A DNA stretch of 64,000 nucleotides from Microbacterium terrae. Its GTDB lineage: Bacteria; Actinomycetota; Actinomycetes; Actinomycetales; Microbacteriaceae. Position numbers and translations under genes: made by a program. Location of the stretch: contig NZ_JAFDSS010000001.1 in the NCBI RefSeq assembly GCF_017831975.1, positions 2,170,001 through 2,234,000 of the forward strand. Direction: 5' to 3'. The notes beneath the pieces are model-generated. The model saw only the letters and a program-made list of their open reading frames with translations. It was not told the DNA's origin and ran no database searches. This document shows, piece by piece, positions 24,794 to 35,596 of this stretch (its first letter is position 1; every line of letters begins with the position of its first letter).

Positions 24794-25200
24794 CGTCCTG
24801 CCTCCTCGAGGTCGCGCGGCCCGAACGCGTCGGGCAGCACCTCGTCGATCGTGCGGATGCCCGACACCGTCTCGAGCAGCATGCCCGGAAGGGCGAACTC
24901 GTACAGCAGCTGGCGGCAGCGTCCGCACGGCATGATCGTGTCGCCGTGGCCGTTCACGCACACGAACGCGACGAGCTGACCGCCGCCCGACATCTGCAGC
25001 TCGCTCACCAGCCCGCACTCGGCGCACAGTCCGACGCCGTACGAGGCGTTCTCGACGTTGCACCCCGTGACCACGCGGCCATCGGAGACGAGCGCCGCGG
25101 CGCCCACCTTGTAGCGCGAGTACGGCGCGTAAGCCCGCTTCATCGCCTCGGTCGCCGCAGCACGCAGCTCGTCCCAATCGATGTCTGTCACCGATGTCAC
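24790..25200 (-). CDS. cdd: Cytidine deaminase
   Basis: 136 residues, the homotetrameric type. The zinc ligands are in ENASYGVGLCAECGLVSE and MPCGRCRQLLYEF, with the catalytic Glu in the CAE motif. The N-terminal AYAPYSRYKVGAAA is characteristic. The start is taken as GTG at 25200, whose GTGA overlaps the stop of the upstream permease gene; an alternative GTG lies at 25191. It acts on imported cytidine and deoxycytidine. Confidence 0.95.
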   Translation of the reverse strand: MTSVTDIDWDELRAAATEAMKRAYAPYSRYKVGAAALVSDGRVVTGCNVENASYGVGLCAECGLVSELQMSGGGQLVAFVCVNGHGDTIMPCGRCRQLLYEFALPGMLLETVSGIRTIDEVLPDAFGPRDLEEAGR

Positions 25201-26465
25201 CCCTTGATGTACGGTTTGCCGGCCGCCGCGGGGCCGCGTATCTGTCCCGCGAACCCGGCCACCGCGAGGATCGTCACGACGTACGGGAGCATCAGCATGA
25301 ACTCGCTCGGGATCGGCGTCTTCAGCACGGTCAGCAGGTTCTGCAGGTTGGTCGCGAACCCGAACAGCAGCGCTGCGAGGCTCGCCCGGATCGGGTCCCA
25401 CCGGCCGAAGATGACGGCGGCGAGCGCAATGAAGCCGAGGCCCGCGGTCATCTCCTTGCCGAACTGCGGCACCGAGACCAGCGTGAAGTACGCGCCGCCG
25501 ATGCCCGCGATCGCACCGGCGAGCATGACGTTCCAGAATCGGGTGGGATTGACCCGGATGCCGACGGTGTCGGCCGCCTGCGGATGCTCGCCGACGGCCC
25601 GCACCCGCAGACCCCACTTGGTGCGGTACAGGGACCAGGCGACCACGCCGACCATCACGAACATGAGGTACACGATGAAGGTCTGGTTGAAGAGCACCGG
25701 GCCGACGATCGGGATGTCGCTGAGGAGCGGGATCTCCCAGCGATCGAAGCGCACCGGCCGGTTGAGGGTGTCTTCATTGGGGACGAGCATCGCGCTGTAC
25801 AGGAAGCCGGTGAGTCCGGTCACGAGCACGTTGAGCACGACGCCGACGATCACCTGGTCGACGAGGTACTTGATCGCGAACGCGGCCAGGACGAACGCCA
25901 CCAGCATTCCGCCGATCATCGCGCCGATGAGGCCCACGAAGGGGTTGTGGGTGAGGCTCGACAGGAGAGCCGCACTGAACGCACCGAGCAGCAGCTGCCC
26001 CTCGATCGCGACGTTCACCACGCCGGCACGCTCGCCGATCACGCCGCCCAGGGCGCCGAAGACCAGGGGAACCGACAGCGAGATCGCACCGTAGAGGAGG
26101 CTGGTGACGGGGACGAGGCCGTCGGCCGCCGCCCACACCAGGAACCCGAACACGGCGAGCACGCCGAACACGATCGTCAGCCACAGCGCGGGCTTGCGGT
26201 ACATCCACGCGTCGAAGAACGACCACGCGGTGAGCAGCACCAGCAGTCCCACCACGATCCAGCTCGTGAGGGCCGTGGGCACCGCGATGTCGGCGAGCGC
26301 GCCGTCCAGGCGGAAGGTGCTCGTGCCGTCGCGCGGCACGAAGAGGAAGAGCGCGCCGAGCAGCACGGTGGCTGCGGCGAGCACGATCGGCACCTTGAAG
26401 TGCCGTTCGCGGACGGTTGCGAGCTGCACCGTTCCGTCGGCGGCCGTGGGAGCGAGCGCGGTCAT
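25197..26465 (-). CDS. Nucleoside ABC transporter permease (second subunit)
   Basis: 422 residues, BPD_transp_2 family (the branched-chain amino acid/ribose/BMP-linked permease fold). The N-terminus is cytosolic and about 10 hydrophobic segments follow. Conserved features include GVIGERAGVVNVAIEGQLLL, NPFVGLIGAMIGGMLVA and WGLRVRAVGEHPQAADTVG, the cytosolic coupling loop typical of nucleoside permeases such as NupC of lactococci. It overlaps both neighbours by 4 bp. With the first permease it forms the heterodimeric channel of a nucleoside importer. Confidence 0.92.
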   Translation of the reverse strand: MTALAPTAADGTVQLATVRERHFKVPIVLAAATVLLGALFLFVPRDGTSTFRLDGALADIAVPTALTSWIVVGLLVLLTAWSFFDAWMYRKPALWLTIVFGVLAVFGFLVWAAADGLVPVTSLLYGAISLSVPLVFGALGGVIGERAGVVNVAIEGQLLLGAFSAALLSSLTHNPFVGLIGAMIGGMLVAFVLAAFAIKYLVDQVIVGVVLNVLVTGLTGFLYSAMLVPNEDTLNRPVRFDRWEIPLLSDIPIVGPVLFNQTFIVYLMFVMVGVVAWSLYRTKWGLRVRAVGEHPQAADTVGIRVNPTRFWNVMLAGAIAGIGGAYFTLVSVPQFGKEMTAGLGFIALAAVIFGRWDPIRASLAALLFGFATNLQNLLTVLKTPIPSEFMLMLPYVVTILAVAGFAGQIRGPAAAGKPYIKG

Positions 26466-27772
26466 GCGGTCACCGCCTTCTTCGCGGCCTTGGCTCTCGC
26501 CTTGGCGGCCTTCTCCTGCTCGGTCTTCGGGAGGAAGAACACCGCGCGCAGCAGCGGCGGCGCGGCGATGAACAGCACGATGAGCGACTGCACGACCAGC
26601 ACGATGTCGACGGGGATGCCCTGCGCCTGCATGGAGAACGATCCCGCCTTCAGCGCGCCGAACAGGATGCCGGCGGCGAAGGTGCCCCAGGCGCGGCTGC
26701 GTCCGAGCAGGGCCACCGTGATCGCATCGAAGCCGATGCCGGCGTCGATGCTGGCGGTGAAACCGGTGGTGACCGAGCCCTGTACCTGGTTCATCGCGGC
26801 GAGGCCGGCGAGGCCGCCGGCGAACAGCATCGCGTAGATGTAGATGCGCTGCACGCTGATGCCGGCTGCGCGGGCCGCATGGGGGTTCTCACCGACGGCG
26901 CGCATCCGCAGTCCGAGTGCCGACTTCTCGACCAGCCACCACACGAACAGCGTGGCGACGATCACGATCACGAACCCCCAGTCGAGCTGCGGGAACCGCG
27001 GCCCGAGGAGATCGGGGAACTGCGCGGTCTCGGGCGTGGCCGCGGTGATCGGCTGGTTGGTGCCCTCGCGCTGCAGGAGACCCGGCGTGCGGATCATCCA
27101 CAGCAGCAGGTAGTACGCCACGTAGTTCAGCATGATCGTGAGGATCACTTCGTGGGCGCCCGTGCGGGCCTTGAGAAGACCGACGAGGCCGCCCCACAGC
27201 GCTCCGCCGAGGATGCCGACGGCCAGGGTGAGCGGCAGGTGCAGCCACATCGGCAGCTGGATGTGGAAGGTGAACAGCGCCGCGAACATCGCGGCGATGA
27301 GCATCTGGCCACGGGCGCCGATGTTGAACAGGCCGACGCGGAACGCGAGCGCGACGCCGAGGCCGGCCGCGATGAGCGGCGCGGCGAACCCGAGCGCGTT
27401 GGTGAGCGGGCGGATCTGCGTCGCGAAGTCGGCGGCCGTGAAGTTGAACACGGCGCCGCGGAAGAGCGCGGTGTACCCACCGGCGACCGAGTTCCAGACC
27501 GCGACGAAGGTGTCGCCGGGTCGAGCGAAGAAGTACACCGATGCCGCCTGCACGTCTTCATCGGTGAACGCGATGAGGATGCCGCCCACGATCATGGCGA
27601 GCACGATCGCGAGGATCGTGGTGACGGTGCTCCCCCGCAGCAGCTCGCGCACGAAGATGCTCGTGCGCGGCGGGCCCTGCTCGTGACCGGTCAGCGGGCC
27701 GGAGACCGGCGGAAGCTGCTCGGGAGGGAGTCCGGCCGACGTGTCGCCGGCTCCGGGTGACGTCTGGCTCAT
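26462..27772 (-). CDS. Nucleoside ABC transporter permease (first subunit)
   Basis: 436 residues, same permease superfamily as its partner. An approximately 45-residue polar N-terminus is followed by about 9-10 membrane spans. The coupling loop reads LGLRMRAVGENPHAARAAGI and the family segment FNIGARGQMLIAAM is clear. The C-terminus is Lys/Ala-rich (AKAAKARAKAAKK), probably a cytosolic tail. Both ends overlap adjacent genes by 4 bp, which favours equal synthesis of ATPase and permeases. Confidence 0.92.
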   Translation of the reverse strand: MSQTSPGAGDTSAGLPPEQLPPVSGPLTGHEQGPPRTSIFVRELLRGSTVTTILAIVLAMIVGGILIAFTDEDVQAASVYFFARPGDTFVAVWNSVAGGYTALFRGAVFNFTAADFATQIRPLTNALGFAAPLIAAGLGVALAFRVGLFNIGARGQMLIAAMFAALFTFHIQLPMWLHLPLTLAVGILGGALWGGLVGLLKARTGAHEVILTIMLNYVAYYLLLWMIRTPGLLQREGTNQPITAATPETAQFPDLLGPRFPQLDWGFVIVIVATLFVWWLVEKSALGLRMRAVGENPHAARAAGISVQRIYIYAMLFAGGLAGLAAMNQVQGSVTTGFTASIDAGIGFDAITVALLGRSRAWGTFAAGILFGALKAGSFSMQAQGIPVDIVLVVQSLIVLFIAAPPLLRAVFFLPKTEQEKAAKARAKAAKKAVTA

Positions 27773-29283
27773 GCGGCCACCTCCGGGTCGGCGGCGCCGG
27801 CCATCATGAGGCCGAGCGTCTCGCGTGATGTGTCGCCTGGCACGATCCCGACGATCGAGCCGCGGTACATGACCGCGATGCGGTCGGCAAGCGCGGTCAC
27901 CTCGTCGAGCTCGGTGGAGACGACGACGACCGGGATGCCGGCGTCTCGGGTCTCGATGATGCGCTTGTGGATGAATTCGATGGAGCCGACGTCGACGCCG
28001 CGGGTGGGCTGGGCGGCGACGAGGAGGCGCAGCTCGCGGCTGAGCTCGCGGGCGATGACGACCTTCTGCTGGTTGCCGCCGGACAGCGTGCCGGCCGCGG
28101 TGTCGGGTCCTTGCGTGCGGATGTCGAACTCGGCGATGCGGTCGCGCGCGAACTCGGTGAGCGCGTCGCGGCGCAGTGTGCCGGCCCGGACGAACTGAGG
28201 ATCGTCGGAGCGGTCGAGGATGAGGTTCTCGGCGACCGAGAACCCGCCGACCAGTCCGTCTTCGGTGCGGTCCTCGGGGACGAACCCGACACCCTCGTCG
28301 AGGATGGCGCGCACGCTCCGCCCGACGAGCTCGACGTCTCCGAGGCGGATCGACCCCTCGACGCGCGCGGCGATGCCGACCACGGCTTCGACGAGCTCGG
28401 TCTGTCCGTTGCCCTGCACACCCGCGATCGCGAGCACTTCGCCGGGGAGGACGTCGAAACTCACGTCGTCGACGACGATCGTGCCGTCGGGTGTGAGCAC
28501 GCGCACGTCGCGGACCTGCAGTCCGCCCTCGCCGAGCTTGGGAGCATCCTTCTTCACGGTCAGCTCGACCGCGCGACCGACCATCAGCGACGCCAGTTCG
28601 GCGTTGGTGGCGGTGGGCTCGGCCTCGCCGACGACCTTGCCGAGACGGATCACGGTGATGCGGTCCGCGACCTCGCGCACCTCGCGCAGCTTGTGGGTGA
28701 TGAACACGATCGCGGTGCCCTCGTCGCGCAGCTGCCGCATGATCGTCATCAGCTCATCGGTCTCCTGCGGGGTGAGCACCGCGGTGGGCTCGTCGAAGAC
28801 GAGCACCTTGGCGTCGCGCGAGAGCGCCTTGATGATCTCGACGCGCTGCTGCACGCCGACGGGCAGATCGCCGACGAGCGCGTCGGGATCGATCTGGAAT
28901 CCGAAGCGCGCGGCGACCGCGCGCACGTGCTCGCGGGCCTTCGCGAGGTCGAGGGCGCCGGGGCCCTTGGTCTCCTCATGGCCGAGCATCACGTTCTCGG
29001 CGACGGTGAAGACGGGGATGAGCATGAAGTGCTGATGCACCATGCCGATGCCGGCGGCCATGGCATCGCCCGGCCCCCGGAAGTGCTGGACCTCGTCGTC
29101 CAGCAGGATGTCGCCTTCGTCGGCCTGGTACAGGCCGTAGAGCACGTTCATGAGGGTGGATTTTCCGGCGCCGTTCTCACCCAGGAGCGCGTGGATCTCC
29201 CCCGGCTCGACCGTCAGGTCGATGTGGTCGTTGGCGACGAGGCTGCCGAATCTCTTGGTGATCCCGCGGAGCTCGAGCTTCAT
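27769..29283 (-). CDS. Nucleoside ABC transporter ATPase with two ABC modules
   Basis: 504 residues made of two fused ATP-binding cassettes, as in ribose and BMP-linked importers. The first has Walker A LLGENGAGKSTLMN and Walker B VLVFDEPTAVLTP. In the second, the Walker A lysine region is degenerate (GVQGNGQTELVEA), as usual in this family, while the signature LSGGNQQKVVIAREL is intact. The start has AAGGTG at a 5-nt spacing. A stable hairpin lies between this gene and the binding-protein gene upstream. Confidence 0.93.
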   Translation of the reverse strand: MKLELRGITKRFGSLVANDHIDLTVEPGEIHALLGENGAGKSTLMNVLYGLYQADEGDILLDDEVQHFRGPGDAMAAGIGMVHQHFMLIPVFTVAENVMLGHEETKGPGALDLAKAREHVRAVAARFGFQIDPDALVGDLPVGVQQRVEIIKALSRDAKVLVFDEPTAVLTPQETDELMTIMRQLRDEGTAIVFITHKLREVREVADRITVIRLGKVVGEAEPTATNAELASLMVGRAVELTVKKDAPKLGEGGLQVRDVRVLTPDGTIVVDDVSFDVLPGEVLAIAGVQGNGQTELVEAVVGIAARVEGSIRLGDVELVGRSVRAILDEGVGFVPEDRTEDGLVGGFSVAENLILDRSDDPQFVRAGTLRRDALTEFARDRIAEFDIRTQGPDTAAGTLSGGNQQKVVIARELSRELRLLVAAQPTRGVDVGSIEFIHKRIIETRDAGIPVVVVSTELDEVTALADRIAVMYRGSIVGIVPGDTSRETLGLMMAGAADPEVAA

Positions 29284-29346
29284 ATGTGCACCTTATCCGG
29301 GACGTCCCTCGCAGGGGAGGGACGATCCGATGTGTTCTCAGACCGA

Positions 29347-29382
29347 CCGGGGCGGACGGCGGAGATCCGCCGCCCGCCCCGG
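29347..29382 (-). other. Strong intercistronic hairpin between the binding-protein gene and the ATPase gene
   Basis: Arms of 17 nt (CCGGGGCGGACGGCGGA and its near-complement TCCGCCGCCCGCCCCGG) pair with one G-U wobble across a 2-nt spacer. No T-run follows. Placed downstream of the solute-binding gene, it probably protects that mRNA from decay and lowers read-through, raising binding protein over transporter. Confidence 0.65.
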
Positions 29383-29398
29383 AAAGGACCTGCGTGGG

Positions 29399-30517
29399 TC
29401 ACGGGGAGTTCGGCGACTCCACGGTGATGTCACCGGCGATGATGGCCTCCTGCAGAGCGGCCAGCTCGTCGACGAGACCCTCGGGCAGCTGCGACTCGAA
29501 GTCGTGGAAGCTCGAGAGCTTGACGCCCTCGTTCTCCAGCGTGCCGACGTACGGCGCGACGTCGAACTCGCCCGTGGCGGCCGAGACGACCGCGTCGTGC
29601 ACGGCGACGTCGATCGCCTTCATGATCGAGACCAGCGTGATGGCGGCGACGCTGTCGTCGGCGACGGCGAGGTCGCTGTCGACGCCGAGCATGACGGTCT
29701 CCTCACCGCTGTCGGTGATGGCGGCAGCCGCGCTCTGGTAGATCGGACCGCCGACGGGAAGGATCACGTCGACACCCTGGTCGAGAACGCCCTGGGCGGT
29801 CTGCTTGGCGGTGTCGTTCGCGTCGAAGCCGCCCGTGAACGAGCCCTCCTGCGACTCGGTGTCCCAGCCGAAGACCTCGACTGCGGCGCCCTTGTCCTCG
29901 TTGTACTTCTCGACACCGAGCTGGTAGCCGTCCATGAAGACCGCGACCGACGGGATCTGCATGCCGCCGAAGGTGCCGACCTTGTTCACACCGCTCTGGG
30001 CCGACCATGCCGCCGCGGCGTAGCCGCCGAGGTAGGCAGCCTCCGCCGTGTTGAACACGAGGGGCTTGATGTTGTCGGCGTCGGTGGTGCCGTCGAAGTC
30101 GGTGTCGGCGTAGTCGTCGATGATCGCGTAGTTCACCTCGGGGTTCGCCGTGGCGGACTCGACGGTGGCGGCCGACAGGTTGAAGCCGACCGAGACGATG
30201 AGCGTGCAGCCCTCGGAGACGGCCGTCTCCATGTTGGGTGCGTAGTCGTTCTCGGAGGTCGATTCGAGCTCGAGGCCTTCGACGCCGAGCTCCTCCATCG
30301 CCGAATCGAGACCGGCCTTGGCCGACTGGTTGAACGACTTGTCGTTCCAGCCGCCCGCGTCGGAGATGAGGCACGGCTTGAAGCCCTCGACGATGTCCGA
30401 CGCTGCGTCGGTCGTCTCGGTGCTGGCTTCGGGCGCGGATGCGCACCCGGCGAGCGCGACGAACATGCTCGCGGCGGCGAGCCCAACGAGCACTCGCTTC
30501 TTGGTAGAGATGGTCAA
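29399..30517 (-). CDS. BMP-family nucleoside-binding lipoprotein
   Basis: 372 residues. Substrate-binding protein of the nucleoside ABC importer, anchored outside the membrane. The signal peptide KKRVLVGLAAASMFVALAGC ends in a lipobox with Cys25. The mature domain has the BMP/Med pattern: DAGGWNDKSFNQSAKAG near the start, SVGFNLSAATV, and GGMQIPSVAVFMDGYQLG. The start is taken as TTG at 30517 because GGAGG lies 5 nt upstream of it; a GTG at 30529 overlaps that ribosome-binding site and is less likely. It is the first gene of the salvage operon bmp-ATPase-permease-permease-cdd-deoA-add. Confidence 0.92.
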   Translation of the reverse strand: MTISTKKRVLVGLAAASMFVALAGCASAPEASTETTDAASDIVEGFKPCLISDAGGWNDKSFNQSAKAGLDSAMEELGVEGLELESTSENDYAPNMETAVSEGCTLIVSVGFNLSAATVESATANPEVNYAIIDDYADTDFDGTTDADNIKPLVFNTAEAAYLGGYAAAAWSAQSGVNKVGTFGGMQIPSVAVFMDGYQLGVEKYNEDKGAAVEVFGWDTESQEGSFTGGFDANDTAKQTAQGVLDQGVDVILPVGGPIYQSAAAAITDSGEETVMLGVDSDLAVADDSVAAITLVSIMKAIDVAVHDAVVSAATGEFDVAPYVGTLENEGVKLSSFHDFESQLPEGLVDELAALQEAIIAGDITVESPNSP

Positions 30518-30665
30518 CTCGGCCTCCACATGGATTGCCCCGCTTCCTTCACGGGGGACTGTACGAAGTTACCCACTGTGACGGCGAACTTGCATACGAG
30601 GAGGCCCCTCGGAGCGGAATGGTTACAAACCCGCAATCTGAGCGTGATCGGCGCGAAAGCCCCGC

Positions 30666-31781
30666 TCAGAGCACGTCGCCCCGCCCGGTGAGCTTGAGCG
30701 CGTCGACGACGCCCTTCACGCGCTGCGCATGCTCGCTGGTGGTCACCAGCAGCGCGTCGTCGGTGTCGACCACGACGATGTCGCGCACGCCGATGAGACT
30801 GATGACGCGCTTGGTCTGACTCACCACGATGCCGGTCGCCGCGTCGGAGAGCACCCGCGGGTTCTGGCCGAGGATGGCGAGGTTCTCCGACCGGCCGCCG
30901 GAATTGAGCTTGGCGAGGCTGGCGAAATCGCCCACGTCGTCCCAGTCGAAGTGGCCGGGGATGACGGCCAGGCGCCCCTTCGCAGCGGCGGGCTCCGCGA
31001 CCGTGTAGTCGATGGCGATCTTCTTGAGGGTCGGCCAGATGCGGTCGACGGCGGGTCCGCGGAGCTCCCGGTCGTCCCACGCCTCGGCGAGCTCGAGGAG
31101 CCCGGCGTGCAGCTCGGGCTCCTGCGCGGCGATCTCGGCGAGCAGCACGTCGGCGCGGGCGATGAACATGCCCGCGTTCCACAGGTAGGAGCGGTCGGCG
31201 AAGTAGGCCTTCGCGGTCTCGAGGTCGGGCTTCTCCACGAAGCGCTCCACCACGGCCGCCTCGGGGGCGCCGTCGACGAGGAGCTCCCCCGCCTTCTTGA
31301 TGTAGCCGAATCCGACGGATGCCTCGGACGGCTGGATGCCGATCGTGCAGATGTACCCCTCGCGGGCGACCGCCACCGCCTGGCGGACCGACCACTCGAA
31401 CAGGTGGGGCACGCGGATCACGTGGTCGGCGGCGAACGAGCCGATCACCACGTCGGGTTCGCGGCGGTGCAGGATCGCCGCGGCGAGCCCGATGGCGGCG
31501 GTCGAGTCGCGCGGCTCCGACTCGAGGAAGACGTTCACGTCAGGGATGCCGGGAAGCTGGTCCTCGACGGCTGCGCGGTGCGCGCGCCCCGTGACGACGG
31601 CGATCCGCCCGGGGCCGGCGAGAGGTTCGAGGCGGTCCCAGGTGTCGCGCAGCAGCGAGTTGCCCGACCCCGTGAGGTCGTGGAGGAACTTCGGGGCATC
31701 GGCGCGGGACAGCGGCCACAGGCGGCTTCCGATACCTCCGGCAGGGATCACGGCGTAGAAATCGTCGATCGGCTCTGGCAT
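30666..31781 (-). CDS. manC: Mannose-1-phosphate guanylyltransferase
   Basis: 371 residues. Makes GDP-mannose from mannose-1-phosphate and GTP for glycoconjugates. The nucleotidyltransferase signature is AVIPAGGIGSRLWPLSRADAPKFL. Further conserved pieces are FLESEPRDSTAAIGLAA, VIGSFAADHVI and FVEKPDLETA. The C-terminus contains the left-handed beta-helix-like segment and ends without the isomerase domain found in bifunctional ManC/AlgA. It is monocistronic, divergent from the sdh operon by about 240 bp. Homologues are often placed at distant loci, so context gives no further clue. Confidence 0.93.
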   Translation of the reverse strand: MPEPIDDFYAVIPAGGIGSRLWPLSRADAPKFLHDLTGSGNSLLRDTWDRLEPLAGPGRIAVVTGRAHRAAVEDQLPGIPDVNVFLESEPRDSTAAIGLAAAILHRREPDVVIGSFAADHVIRVPHLFEWSVRQAVAVAREGYICTIGIQPSEASVGFGYIKKAGELLVDGAPEAAVVERFVEKPDLETAKAYFADRSYLWNAGMFIARADVLLAEIAAQEPELHAGLLELAEAWDDRELRGPAVDRIWPTLKKIAIDYTVAEPAAAKGRLAVIPGHFDWDDVGDFASLAKLNSGGRSENLAILGQNPRVLSDAATGIVVSQTKRVISLIGVRDIVVVDTDDALLVTTSEHAQRVKGVVDALKLTGRGDVL

Positions 31782-31915
31782 GCGCCCAGGCTACAGAGCG
31801 CACGTGTCGGGCCCGTGACGGTTCGAAGAACGCCGATTCCTTCCGGCCGCGAAGATCCCTCCGGAATGAGGGGGGCTAAGGGTGGCCTTCGTCGCCGATC
31901 GCTCAGGGGCGGGAA

Positions 31916-31921
31916 TAGGAT
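31916..31921 (+). promoter_or_regulatory. Probable -10 (TAGGAT) of the sdhCDAB promoter
   Basis: TAGGAT lies about 100 bp before the sdhC start, giving a leader of roughly 95 nt that contains a small hairpin (GGGGC/GCCCC near 31975-31991). The -35 is unclear and no DtxR-type box was convincing. Confidence 0.4.
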
Positions 31922-32020
31922 GGATGCAGCGCCCGCGTGACGCCGACGGCCCGTGCAACCTCCGGGTCGCCTCAGGGGCTCCGATGCCCCCCTTCATGTT
32001 TCGATCCAGGGAGGACGCCC

Positions 32021-32458
32021 GTGTCTGCACCAGCACGCGTCACACCGTCGGTATCCGAAACCACATCCCGAGTCCCCCGCGGCACCCTGTACCGCGGGCA
32101 CGAAGGCATGTGGTCGTGGGTGCTCCACCGCATCACCGGCGTCGCCATCTTCTTCTTCCTGCTCGTGCACATCCTCGACACGGCTCTGATCCGCGTCGCG
32201 CCGGATGCGTACGACGCGGTCATCGGCACCTACAAGAACCCGGTCATGGCGCTCGGCGAGGTCGTGCTGGTCGCCGCCATCGCGTACCACGCGTACAACG
32301 GCCTCCGCATCATCCTGGTCGACTTCTGGCCGTGGGCCACCCGCCACCAACGCCAGCTGTGGTGGGGCGTCATCGGCCTGTGGGCCGTGACGATGGCCGG
32401 CTTCGCGCCGCGCCACCTCATGCTCGCCTTCGCACCCGCAGCAGGAGGGGGTCACTGA
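32021..32458 (+). CDS. sdhC: Succinate dehydrogenase cytochrome b556 subunit
   Basis: 145 residues with three membrane spans. It anchors succinate dehydrogenase and contributes to haem and quinone binding. The SdhC motif RGHEGMWSWVLHRITGVAIF carries the conserved Ser/Arg/His residues, and HAYNGLRIILVDFWP is the second signature, with a likely haem-ligand His. The GTG start has AGGGAGGA at a proper distance; upstream in-frame starts lack homology. The stop overlaps the sdhD ATG by one base. Confidence 0.94.
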   Translation: MSAPARVTPSVSETTSRVPRGTLYRGHEGMWSWVLHRITGVAIFFFLLVHILDTALIRVAPDAYDAVIGTYKNPVMALGEVVLVAAIAYHAYNGLRIILVDFWPWATRHQRQLWWGVIGLWAVTMAGFAPRHLMLAFAPAAGGGH

Positions 32459-32910
32459 TGACCGCGATCGCAGACCCGCGCGCACCGCGCGCCGCCGTGC
32501 GCCGCTCCGGCCCCAACCTCGAGAAGTGGGGCTGGATCTACATGCGCGCCTCCGGCGTGCTGCTGGTGGTGCTCATCTTCGGCCACCTCTTCGTGAACCT
32601 CATGCTCGGCGAGGGCATCCACGGCATCGACTTCGGCTTCGTCGCGGGCAAGCTCGCCGACCCGCTGTGGCAGTGGTGGGACGTGCTGATGCTGTGGCTT
32701 GCGCTCATCCACGGCGCCAACGGCATGCGCACGATCGTGAACGACTACGTCTCGCACGAGGGCACCCGCAAGGTGCTCGTGTGGGCGCTGTGGCTGTCGG
32801 CGGGCTTCCTGATCCTGCTCGGCACCCTGGTGGTCTTCACCTTCGACCCCTGCATCCCGAACCTGACCGACGGCAGCGTCCTCACCGAGATCTGCAACGC
32901 GCAGTCCTGA
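32458..32910 (+). CDS. sdhD: Succinate dehydrogenase hydrophobic membrane anchor subunit
   Basis: 150 residues with three hydrophobic spans. The first contains [20 protein letters not shown], whose His is a candidate haem ligand; the second follows [24 protein letters not shown] with another conserved His. It completes the membrane part of complex II. The ATG follows AGGAGGGGGTC. It lies in the order C-D-A-B typical of actinobacteria. Confidence 0.93.
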   Translation: MTAIADPRAPRAAVRRSGPNLEKWGWIYMRASGVLLVVLIFGHLFVNLMLGEGIHGIDFGFVAGKLADPLWQWWDVLMLWLALIHGANGMRTIVNDYVSHEGTRKVLVWALWLSAGFLILLGTLVVFTFDPCIPNLTDGSVLTEICNAQS

Positions 32911-32950
32911 GTCGCACACGACGAGCAAAGACAACCGAGGCATTCCACAC

Positions 32951-34794
<1,844 letters not shown>

Positions 34795-34795
<1 letters not shown>

Positions 34796-35589
34796 TGGCG
34801 ACCCTCGTCGCAGTTGACGCACCGGCCGAGGTCGACCAGACCCCGGCCGCCGAGAACGCGAACGACACCGGCATCCAGTCGTTCCTCGTCACCTTCATCA
34901 TCCGCCGGTTCGACCCGGAGGTCGACGAGGAGCCGCGCTGGGTGGACTACGACGTCGAGCTGTACTCGACCGACCGCGTGCTCGACGCCCTCCACAAGAT
35001 CAAGTGGGAGGTCGACGGCTCGCTCACCTTCCGCCGGTCGTGCGCGCACGGCATCTGCGGCTCCGACGCGATGCGCATCAACGGGCGCAACCGCCTCGCC
35101 TGCAAGACCCTCATCAAGGACCTCGACATCTCGCAGCCGATCTATGTCGAGGCGATCAAGGGTCTGCCGCTCGAGAAGGACCTCGTCGTCGACATGGAGC
35201 CGTTCTTCGCGTCGTTCCGCGAGGTGCAGCCGTTCCTGATCTCGAACTCCACGCCTGAGAAGGGCAAGGAGCGCGTGCAGTCGATCGTCGACCGCGAGGT
35301 GTTCGACGACACCACCAAGTGCATCCTGTGCGCCGCCTGCACCTCGTCGTGCCCCGTGTTCTGGACGGACGGCCAGTACTTCGGACCGGCAGCGATCGTG
35401 AACGCCCACCGCTTCATCTTCGACTCGCGCGACGATGCGGCCGATGTGCGCCTCGACATCCTCAACGACAAAGAGGGCGTGTGGCGCTGCCGCACCACCT
35501 TCAACTGCTCGGAGGCGTGCCCCCGCGGCATCGAGGTGACCAAGGCGATCGCCGAGGTCAAGCAGGCAGTGCTGCGCGGACGCCCGTAG
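34795..35589 (+). CDS. sdhB: Succinate dehydrogenase iron-sulfur subunit
   Basis: 264 residues. Transfers electrons from FAD to quinone through three clusters. The 2Fe-2S ligands lie in RRSCAHGICGSDAM and RLACKTL. The 4Fe-4S and 3Fe-4S ligands lie in CILCAACTSSCP and CSEACPRGI. An N-terminal extension of about 25 residues precedes the ferredoxin-like domain. It is the last gene of the sdh operon. Confidence 0.97.
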
Positions 35590-35596
35590 CCGTCGG

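Noticed and set aside
31818-31831. GTTCGAAGAAC upstream of sdhC as a LexA box.
   Set aside because: The arms are inverted relative to the GAAC-N4-GTTC consensus and the spacing is wrong.
31868-31890. GGCTAAGGGTGGCC upstream of sdhC as an iron-box (DtxR) site.
   Set aside because: It departs from the TTAGGTTAGGCTAACCTAA consensus at too many positions and lacks symmetry.
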